Under the pieces are notes generated by a model. The model did not search any database and was not told the origin of the DNA. It worked only from the letters and a program-made list of their open reading frames with translations. Positions 9,501 to 17,361 of a stretch of 17,361 bases of DNA are shown here, piece by piece. Source of the DNA: Irineochytrium annulatum (taxonomy: Eukaryota > Chytridiomycota > Chytridiomycetes > Chytridiales > Chytridiaceae); assembly GCA_027600665.1 (NCBI GenBank), contig JADGJL010000605.1, forward strand, positions 1-17,361, written 5' to 3'. Position numbers and translations under genes: made by a program. Each line of letters opens with the position of its first letter. Position 1 is the first letter of the stretch.

Positions 9501-12500
9501 CTTACCCCCCGCCGAGTTTTTTTCTTCAAGGGCTTTAGACACTACCATGCGAAGTTGACCCTCCGGCACGTGCTTCACGACCTCGACCATTATCATCGAG
9601 CGATTCATGATCTCGACCTTGCCCGACACGGTGAGAGACACATATGCCGTATCGCGAGGACCAAGACCATCCAGAAGGTGCTCACTCGGATCCTCCCCAG
9701 CGACTGACACAGGCAGACCGGAAATATGGTGCCCTTTGGGCGTTTTCGGCGCAATAGACGCAGAAGAATACAACGAAGGGGTCGAGTGCTTGAAGGCAGA
9801 GAACCACAACTCGTGTATAGTTTTCATGGCAATATCCTTGAAGAGTTGAAGGCCGTATCGATTTAATATGCAAATACCTTGATTGATGTTTCCTCGTCGT
9901 TGAATCTGCCAATTATTTTTGCCGCAATATCTACTAGCATTCTGCGGGTCTCTACTTTTTCATGAAGAGGTCGAAGAGCGATTTCATCGAAAGTCGACAA
10001 GTAAATGTCTTTTGCTATCTTGATAATTCGCTTCCGAACGCCGGTGCCCGTGTCCTGTTTCACATTAGCCCTTAAATATGCGAAAAGCTAAAACCAGCAT
10101 TCTTGGGATTAGAATTGAGTAGTATTCTTCCACAAGCCCCGACTTATCCAATCCTCCCCCCTCGCCCGGTCCCTTTTCAACGACCAGATAGTTCCCAAGT
10201 AATTGCACGGCAGCCTCCCGCACGTTTGAGCTCTTGTCATTCAGAAGGTCCCCAACCACCTTTTTAACACTCGGCACTTTCAGCACATCTCGATCAACCA
10301 CAATAACGGCCGAAAGAGCCTTAAGCGCCTTTGTTCGAATGGATATCACGTCCGACCTCAGCGAGCTCAAGATAAGAGAGAGGCACCTCTCCGCGTTTTG
10401 ATACAACGCCCCGCGTGGATGCAGTATTGTTAAACAAAGCTGAGCGAGAGGCCTATTATCGAGTGTGAGACCATCCTCGCACCGGATCCGCGGTTGAAGG
10501 TGGCGAGTTGACATAAACGATGGACTGACCATTTTAGTTGGTCTTATGATACAAAGAAAGAAATTCAACCCACCCGTCGCCCGATTTATAAGCCAACGCA
10601 GAGACATACTCCAGAATCAAATTCCGCACCTCCCCCCGCAACTTTTCGTTCAAATCCGTCCGATTCGCGAACGTTGCCGATAACGTTTGGCCCCACTGGG
10701 TAAGATGGAAAAGCAACGCGTTCTCGCATTCGGGGTCTTGGGCAGTGGCCAGCCCCAAATAAGACATCACCGTATCCTGCGCCTCCCACAAACGATCCAC
10801 GGCGGATATGGACGTGTCGGCGGTGATGTCTCCTTTCGGTATCTCTCCCTGAATGCTCCGGATCACACTAACGTCGGACAAATGAGGCATTGACGGGGTC
10901 TTATGCGCAGGTATGACAGTGATAGGCTTCCGAAGCCTTGATGTGACGTCGCCTAGCCAGTCGAGTGCGAGGCCCTTCAGCGCGGTATCTCCTTGTTTCT
11001 TTTCATCTAACGCTTTAAACTAAAGCGCAAACGGGTGAGTATGCAAGAGAAAGTCGTCAGGGCCACATACCATCATCACGGTGAAAGTTTTGGCCATTAT
11101 TTCAACACCGGGCCACTCTACTTCATCCAGCAGCATCATCAAGTCCTTCAGGAAATTGTCAAGGACGAATCTGTACTCGTTCTCATTCGAACCGATACCG
11201 GACTTCCGCCTTCCTTTCTCGGCCTTTACGGCAGAATCGTTCCCACCAGCAAAACACCGATTTGTAAGGTACTGGAGGAACGAGTAGGAGCATTTGGTCG
11301 ACGCATCCATCGCCGTTCTACATGATAAAAGAAACTAGCGTTCGGTTACAGAGGGGCATAGAGGGAATGGGAAGGTGGCTAGTACCTGATCGAGCAAACG
11401 TCCCTCCTCGTCGGTATTATCCCCGTTCGCGTGAATCCCATTCGTTCGGCGATCGCCTCGCAGCTCCGATAATGGTTGACCTCCTCCGGCCTTTACCATA
11501 TCTAAAACTTGCATGGCTGCATCCTGAATACTCAAATCCGAGCAACAGCTCTGCACAAGCTGAACGACCAACGCCGTTACCATTTGTATAGCTCGACCAT
11601 CATTTAACCTGCGCGACTATAAATGTACTGTTCAAACCCAATAAACTCACTTGTATTGCCTCAACCCCTTTTTCCCTCCGGCGCTTGCTATCTTTATCAG
11701 ACCACCAACAACCTCTTCCATGATCGCGTTCCTTTGCCCCGGATTCTTTGCAAAGAGGGACGTCAGTATCTTGATGCACCGCGATTGGATGCGATCCATG
11801 CCAAGCGCATTAAATCGCGTAGTGGAATCAATGAAAAACGGAGCCAAGCAAAGGGTATATGTCTAGTAAGGTTAAAATCGATTATTGGAGACAACTCCCG
11901 TACCATGACAACGATTTGGTCCCCAAATCGCTCTGTGACGATCAAGTCGCCTAAACGTTGGTAGATTTCCGCCAGACCGCTGGCCAGGTTCGACAAACGG
12001 CCCTTGATATCATCCGTGCAAACGGAAGGAGTAAGATAAAACAAAGATAAACAAGCTTATCTGTCCAGCACGGACCTCTTCAGAGCAACCATCGGGCTTA
12101 CATCGTCTACAGAAAAAAACAACACAAGTCACATTTTGGCTATAGAGATATATTTCAACACGAAGATAGAAAACAAACCTCCAGCAAGCTCAAACAATTC
12201 AAGCGTAGCGTACATGGTGTCGTCCATCTGGTTTTTCGCAAATCCAAGGATGGCACTGATGATATCCTCCCCAACCAACTTCCGGTTCGGCCCATCAACC
12301 TTCCTCATCCCAATCGCGATGTCCAAGGCCAAGAGCGATGCCGATACGCCAAGCGCGCCCCCCTCGAGGGAGGCAACCAGCCTCCTTTCAAATACCACAC
12401 TTTCCTCGTCCTCTTTCTCGTCATCCAGCTCCATCTTCCTCTCATCCTGCTCCCGCGCCTCCTCCTCCTCGGCCGCCGCCCCGCTCTTCCCACTCTTCTT

Positions 12501-13918
12501 CTTCTTCTCGGTCTTCCGTCCGTCCTCCGGCTTCGCCGCGCTCGCAATGCTCTTTCTCGCCCTCGTCGTCGTTTTCGCGCTTGCAATCCCGGGCCCCATG
12601 CACTCGCACGCCCGTATCGCGCTCTCACAAATCGCAAGGACCCGTTCGACCCCACGGGTCTCCTCATCCTCCACCGCCCTCCACAGCTCCTCCATGCGGC
12701 CCGCGTCCACCACGCGCGCGGCTTGGCGGTGCAGCTTCGTCAGCTCTGGCGCGAGATGGGCCGTCGACGATGGGTCGTCGAGATTTAGCTCCTCGGTGAC
12801 GCGCAAGAGATTGAGGAAGAGGGCTAGAGTTTTTGGAATGAAAGCTGTATTGGACGTTTGCGTAAGTCTTAAGTACTTGTTAACGCCGAAATTATGCTCA
12901 CATGATGACGTAGTAACTTCGACGTCTTTAATAGGGGTCGCGATCACGTCTGGCACCGACTTCCTCCTCGACTTCCGCCCGTTCGCAGCGCCACCGACCT
13001 CCGACCTCTTTCGTTTCTTCGGTATCTTTGCGGTGTTCTCCTCATGTTGCAGCCGAGCCTGCGGGGAAAGGTCAACGATCAAATCGTCCTCCTCATCCGG
13101 TTGTTGTTGTTGCGGCGTCGCCGGGGTCCCCTGTGAGCGTCCGTACGCGAGACTGGCAACCGGGGGAGGCTGAGCCGGTCCTCTTCCGGCAGCTGCCTCA
13201 CACGTATGCGCGACCATTGTGTGCTCGTACTCCTCCAGCGCCTCCTTTGCAGAAACGGGAACGACTATGGAGGGTGGGAGAAACATAAGTCGTGAAAAGG
13301 ATGATTCGAGACAACGGACGTACATGGAGCCGGCGGTTGCACATAGAGCTCCCCTGATCCTAGTCTCTTACAGTAATCCAACACCTTCTCCACCAGCGGC
13401 GCATTTACTAGCGGCTTCACGTCTTCAGTCGGACGAAGGTTAAACCTTTCCAGCCGGGAATCACCGACGGGCTTATCAAACCGCCTAAAACCCAAGAACC
13501 CCGGGTCACTAATGAAGATAAGGGAAGAAGGGGAGAAACACCCACAGATAGCTCAAATCCACCTTGGCGAGAGAATCCTGAATGGACGCAAAGCATGCAT
13601 CCACCTCCTCCGGCGCTGCCATGGCCGCAGACGGCGCTTCTCCAGCCTGAGCAGGCTTCGCAAACAGCCTTGCAAAGAGCTCCTCACTCTCTGGCGGCGG
13701 CTTCACACCCTCCTCCAGCAGCGACCGCTCGGGTCTCAGCACGCGCACGTTAGGCAACAGCTCTCGATCTTCAACCTGTTAGCTAGGCACCAGGCCGGAC
13801 GTCTCGACTCACATGTATCGGTGGGCAGGGCGAGCAAAGCGGCCGGCACCTTCAGCATGGCATCCCTCTGCCCCTTTCGCCAAAGATCCATGGAGTTTTG
13901 GGCCTGCTCCGGCTCCAT
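6526..13918 (-). CDS. SCC2: Cohesin loader subunit Scc2/NIPBL/Mis4
   Basis: With Scc4/Mau2 this protein loads cohesin on chromatin in the nucleus. Exons (minus): 13918..13813, 13768..13546, 13508..13324, 13264..12179, 12106..12061, 12015..11904, 11862..11651, 11608..11386, 11334..11071, 11019..10574, 10524..10095, 10054..9878, 9836..9057, 9006..8916, 8854..8654, 8600..8475, 8419..8249, 8204..7987, 7941..7380, 7321..7228, 7182..7023, 6954..6526. They total 6,342 nt, or 2,113 residues, a normal length for the family. Matches to NIPBL: QMVTALVVQLVQSC (about 664-677), NFLKDLMMLLDEVEWPGVE (about 792-810), REAAVQLLG then IPRML/DTGTGVRKRIIKI (HEAT repeats, about 1070-1125), RNFDFDKRMG, GLVHPVLCVPAIVAL (about 1690-1705) and VVLKSHLQTLYNVSD (about 1905-1918). 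Basic NLS-like runs are PKKRKR and RKSRRKS near the N-terminus and KPKRRKS near the C-terminus, beside acidic low-complexity stretches. Core joins are well supported. The first exons and the join at 12061/12015 are less certain. Confidence 0.92.
12016..12060 (-). other. Candidate AT-AC intron in SCC2
   Basis: Between exon ends GGACAG (12061) and GGATGATATC (12015), no GT...AG pair of ordinary size restores the frame. A 45-nt segment starting ATAAGC and ending TTGCAC does, giving SVLDR/DDIKGRLSNLA. It is T-rich, as an intron would be, and contains an in-frame TAA directly after the upstream exon. The boundary is unique because sliding it changes the joined sequence. Alternatives are a real or erroneous stop codon with no intron, or a GT donor at 12101 or 12089 joined to the AAG at about 12005 with a very short upstream exon. 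Confidence 0.45.
12845..12901 (-). other. Possible frame-neutral intron in SCC2
   Basis: Within the long fourth exon, a 57-nt segment begins with GTGAGC, contains GTTAAC and ends TACAG. It is a multiple of three with no stop, so splicing or retention both keep the frame; splicing would shorten the protein to about 2,094 residues. The donor matches those of accepted introns in this window. The segment lies just before a helical stretch, FIPKTLALFLNLL. Confidence 0.45.
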
Positions 13919-14196
13919 CCCAGCTCCTTGCCAGCTTGAACGACTGTTCGATGTCGATTTTCTATTCAGTCGGACAGTATCGGACAAACATTCACAAGCA
14001 CAAGCCACTCGCCGAACTTGTCCCAAACACAGGAATGTGGAATCTCAGGATAGACCTTGGGTCAACATATCATGAACCCTTACAACCGTATCTTTCCCTG
14101 AATTGTGCAGTCGAGCATGAAATTGTGATCTGAGCGGACTTAAACATCACATCACTCCTCCACACCCTACGCGATCCTTCCTCGTCTCCCCGCTCC

Positions 14197-15949
14197 ATGT
14201 CGAAGTCCATTGAGATACACAGCAGCTTCGTCAGCCGCCTGATCGGCCGCGGCGGCTCAACCATCCGGGAGATCCAAGCTCTTTCGGGGGCGAGCGTCCA
14301 CATCACCGGGCCGCGCGACGGGAATCCTTGTACCAGCGTCAACGTCCGCGGCCCCGCCGACGCGATCGCGCGCGTCGAGCTCGAGGTCAGACGGCTCGTG
14401 GACGAAGTGATCATCGGCAAGGCGAAAGCGGAGGGTTATGCACCTCGTTCAGCGTCGTCACGCTCGACGGATGCGATAGTCGCGACAGCCGCTTGCGCCT
14501 CGTCCCGATTAAGGAGAGGGCGCAAGGTAGTGTGTCGGCGGCAATTTACTATCGCGTTGCTTCGGTGGAGGAGCCCGTGTTGCCGCCGGGGACGAGCGAT
14601 GGAGCGCTGGTGGGAGGGCTCGCAGGCCTGTCTGCTTATGAAAATCGCGCCGGATCCGGCTCTGTGGGCCTGCACGTCTTTGCCGGGTCGGAGATGGACC
14701 GTATGCGGGATGTCGTGGCTCACGAGCTGCGCTCTGCAGACACTTAGCTACTGGACCCGGTCACTCACCCTTTCAAGGCCACCATCGCGCTCGGAAAGAC
14801 TCTCATCAGTCGACCAGATGTACTAGGGCGAGGTGAAGCGCCTTTGATTCCTGTGGCGTGCGTGGTGCCGTTTACGTCTCTCGCTGGATCGAAGTACCAA
14901 TTCTTCAACGGTAGGGGCCTCGATGGAATGGCCTTTTCGCGTCTTCAAGACGTCCTTCTGAAGAGGCAGTTTGAGCATGCGGGGACGCAAAAGACCATCG
15001 GCATTCATCTCGTGGATCTGGAGACCAACGTGCGGCTGAAATTGTCGTTGTCGGACGATAGTGTCGACGCCGAGAATCCGCAGACGCTCGAGCGGTTCGC
15101 GACGGTATTAGAGGCTGGAAATCACTCCGAGGTGCTTGGCTTAACGACCTCCGTGAGTGTGATGGATGTGGACGTTAAGCGAGGTATGACGTCATTTATC
15201 CGCTGCCTGCCAATCTAATGCTGAATGCTTCGTCTGCAGCCTGCGAAAGAGTCAGCCAGGCAACGTTCCCTGATCACGAGACCCACCCCGCCGCAGCAGA
15301 CGCGTTAGACACGGTGTCGAAAGCTTTTAAGGCGAGGACGGCCGAGGGACGATCCGACCACGCCACCGCGGTCCTTACCGGCCGCCAAACGGTTATTTGC
15401 TCAGACAATAAGCTCGGCCTGCTTTCCTCAAGTCGCTATGACAATAGGCCGTTCCTTGACGCCCTCCGCTATTACGCCGACAAGCGGTGCCGCGAGGGCT
15501 TTCTGACCTACCTTCGCCAAGGCAACGCGCCCGAGTTGCGCGTTCGATTTCGGAGCCAGAGGTTGCTCGATGTCAATAAGAGCATCGACCCGGTACTGTT
15601 AAGACAACTCGAGCGCGCGTGGGCTGCGCGCGGATCCAACGATGGTCGGCTTCGGTTGGCGGAGGCCGGTGGCGATCGTTGGCGGGTTGTGCTTGTGAGG
15701 CATAAGCGGGTGGAGACCTGGAGCGATGGCGACTTGATTGTCAAGCTCGTGATCGTCAACGAAGAGAGGCGCCGGGGGAAGGACGACGGGGCCTCAGAGG
15801 CAGTGTTTGAGTTGAAGGTGACTTCCTACGAGCTGAAGAAAATGTTGGGGAAAAAACGCGAGGACGCCGATGCCGCCGAGGAACTTATTTGTAAGGAGAT
15901 TGAGACGTTGGTGAAGAAGTGCAACTTTATTCTAAACTGCTTGGAGTAG
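14197..15949 (+). CDS. KH-domain RNA-binding protein, unknown family
   Basis: The N-terminus is a complete type I KH domain (about residues 5-75): IEIHSSFVSRLIGRGGSTI with the RNA-contacting GRGG loop at 17-20, then SVHIT, TSVNVRG and a long final helix. Nucleic-acid binding is therefore likely. The rest is not recognised. One clear intron is 15184..15239 (GTATGA...CTGCAG). The second half ends in a charged, Lys/Glu-rich helical tail that stops at 15947. Between the KH domain and 14748 the frame must shift once and pass one TAG (14745). A model with introns 14454..14488 and 14712..14747 (35 and 36 nt) closes the frame and gives 541 residues, but both introns are very short with weak donors. 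The alternative is a damaged gene or a sequence error. It is not ASCC1: no 2H phosphodiesterase motifs follow the KH domain. It is divergent from SCC2, with 278 bp between ATGs. Confidence 0.6.
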
Positions 15950-16632
15950 AGCCCGCCATGAGGCAATTTTGTTGTTGTGTGTGATGCCCTCTTCAATTCC
16001 GTATGCCAGCATCTAGCGTTTGCTGAATCTTATTTTGCTGTAGTTAGTTACTGCTATTTCCAGATCCAAGTAGACCAATTATTCTCTTGAAGTTTGATCA
16101 TTAGAGGTATTGATTCGTCTTTTAGTAGTATGGTGTCGCTGTCCGCAGACTCCTATCCTTCAGAGTCTTTTTGTTTAAGTCGATATTGTGCCACGGTCCA
16201 GTTCTCATGGTAATTGGCTGATGGCTCTCTATAGTATGCGTTTTTGGCGGTATACCTCGTTATTTTGCTACCTGGCTCGTTATGCTTTACGTGCCTTCGT
16301 CTCGCTCGTTATAATGCTACTGTTCAATTACCTACTTCCCACTTATATTTGCTGCGGGTGGTTCTCTCGTGTATACATTTCATAAGCTCACGGGCCGACA
16401 TGATCTCCAGCCATGTCCTGGAGTCGGCAATCAAGCTATAAGCTACAACTTGTAAAGTCCGTTCTTGAAATTTACTACGTAAAACATTTTAGAACTAACG
16501 GACATCTACAGCGCGCTACCACTCCCAAAATGCCTTGTGAGGATGCTTCTTGTTAGTTATGCTGAAATCCTCCGGGGGCACTGTTGACATCTTTTCTGCT
16601 TCTCGACTGACTTACCACTCGAGACCCAGACC
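15950..16632. other. Intergenic region upstream of eIF3d
   Basis: This tandem spacer of about 680 bp should hold the 3' end of the KH gene and the promoter of the eIF3d gene. It is AT-richer than the flanking exons. Short open frames at 16188..16441 have no coding character. It contains three copies of CTCGTTAT between 16257 and 16312 and a stem-loop at 16394..16428. No TATA box is convincing near the start codon. Confidence 0.5.
16394..16428. repeat. Two-tier stem-loop
   Basis: GCCGA (16394-16398) pairs with TCGGC (16424-16428). Inside it, CTCCAG (16405-16410) pairs with CTGGAG (16418-16423) around a 7-nt loop. A 6-nt bulge lies only on the 5' side. All 11 pairs are perfect. The sequence is outside any coding frame I accept. 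Confidence 0.4.
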
Positions 16633-17361
16633 ATGCCCAAGAAGAAGCCGAGCTCCAGCAAGCTTAAACAGAGCGCCGTGTCCTCTGCGGACAACTCGCG
16701 ATCCGCCTCTCCCCTTCCGCCAGTCGACGTTGCCGCATCCGTGCCAGAGGCCGCGTCCGATGCCGTCGCCGCGTCGGTTCCGCGGGCTGCCGCCGTGCCC
16801 CTCTCCCCCTCCAACATCGTCAACCAGGCCCCAATCCCGAGCGTGACGGCGTCCTCGTCGTCAGCGAAGGGTGGGCTGTCGCAGTTTAAGCTGCCAGAGA
16901 TCCAGGACAACCCGACCGGATGGGGCCCATCTAAGATCCCGTTCAATTTGACGCAGATACCGTACGCGCCGTTCTCCAAGTCGGATCGTCTTGGGAAGAT
17001 CGCGGACTGGACCGTGCCCGCCGACATGATGCAGCCGAGGGACGGCGGTGGGATGGCCGGTGGGGACGGAAGGGAAGTTGTGTCGCAGAGGAGGAGAGGA
17101 TTTAGGGGAATGGGAGCCGAGGCGTTCGGCACGGGAACGGTGAGTCTCCCCCTTTGCCAATTACCGTTGGCGCGGCGTGGATAGTTCTTATATTTATGAT
17201 GCAGGCGTCAGCGTTCGCGTTCTCTTTCTCGGCCGAGGACGAGGCTTCTTTCTCCGTCGTTGATCGCGCTAGCACGACGAAGCGGCCCGGCGGCGGTGGC
17301 GGGTTCCGCAGCAATCGTGGGGGTCGTGGTGGGTTTAACCGTGGTGGGGGATATCTTAACC
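16633..17361 (+). CDS. Translation initiation factor eIF3 subunit d, N-terminal part
   Basis: eIF3d is a subunit of the eIF3 complex, which works on the 40S ribosome in the cytoplasm and in animals can bind the mRNA cap. Exon 1 is 16633..17139 and exon 2 runs from 17205 off the right edge; the 65-nt intron has a GTGAGT donor, a GCAG acceptor and phase 0. The family signature is IQDNPTGWGP (about residues 90-99), then IPYAPFSKSDRLGKIADWT (109-127), which closely follows the human N-terminus. Exon 2 continues with FSAEDEASFSVVDRAS, matching the EEDESSFQLVDTA region, and then an RGG/Gly-rich stretch FRSNRGGRGGFNRGGG. The protein begins with about 80 extra residues rich in Ala, Ser and Pro compared with the human start. 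The start is the first ATG of the open frame. The cap-binding core lies beyond the window. Confidence 0.93.

Noticed and set aside
12136..13173. Open frame of 345 codons on the plus strand
   Set aside because: It is antisense to the longest SCC2 exon; its Ser/Pro-rich product mirrors the acidic, basic and GC-rich codons of SCC2, and the sense strand has clear Scc2 matches on both sides.
13512..14075. Open frame of 187 codons on the plus strand
   Set aside because: It is antisense to SCC2 exons 1 and 2 and their introns; no domain or start context supports it.
14328..14747. Separate 139-codon gene after the KH domain
   Set aside because: Its first codon is TTG inside the KH coding region and the same frame continues beyond its stop, so it is better read as an internal part of the KH gene.
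1..17361. CRISPR arrays, bacterial operons, transposons or viral genes
   Set aside because: No repeat-spacer pattern, transposase, reverse transcriptase or capsid-like motif was seen, and spliced genes show the DNA is eukaryotic.

Overview
This window is nuclear DNA from an intron-rich eukaryote, most probably a fungus. The evidence is about 40 short introns (roughly 37-72 nt) inferred from GT...AG boundaries, frame closure and CTAAC/CTAAT-like branch sites; tightly packed genes on both strands; and a Bmt2-type 25S rRNA methyltransferase. The compactness and the vertebrate-like NIPBL signatures of the cohesin loader would suit an early-diverging (chytrid-like) fungus, but that placement is an inference. 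No bacterial, viral or transposon gene was seen.

Layout from left to right. (1) <1..1213, minus: an alpha/beta hydrolase cut by the left edge. (2) 1214..2151: a divergent intergenic region holding a degenerate tRNA-like sequence. (3) 2152..4885, plus: a 658-residue multi-pass membrane protein of unknown family, spread over 14 exons including 17-nt and 27-nt microexons. (4) 5004..5870, minus: a single-exon BMT2-like 25S rRNA m1A methyltransferase. (5) 5900..6340, plus: a small single-pass membrane protein whose ATG lies only 29 bp from the BMT2 ATG. (6) 6526..13918, minus: the cohesin loader SCC2/NIPBL/Mis4, about 2,113 residues reconstructed from 22 exons; its core follows NIPBL nearly exon by exon. 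(7) 14197..15949, plus: a KH-domain protein whose 5' half needs two very short introns, or else carries a frameshift and a stop. (8) 16633..>17361, plus: the N-terminus of translation initiation factor eIF3d, cut by the right edge.

The genes do not form a pathway. They are housekeeping genes (rRNA modification, cohesin loading, translation initiation) mixed with lineage-specific membrane and RNA-binding proteins. The window does not show a convincing new multi-gene system. The observations most worth checking are a candidate AT-AC intron in SCC2 that removes an in-frame stop, a duplicated splice-donor segment that creates a skippable 27-nt microexon, and the extremely tight BMT2 head-to-head pair. 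All exon joins were worked out by hand from splice-site and frame logic; none has transcript support here.
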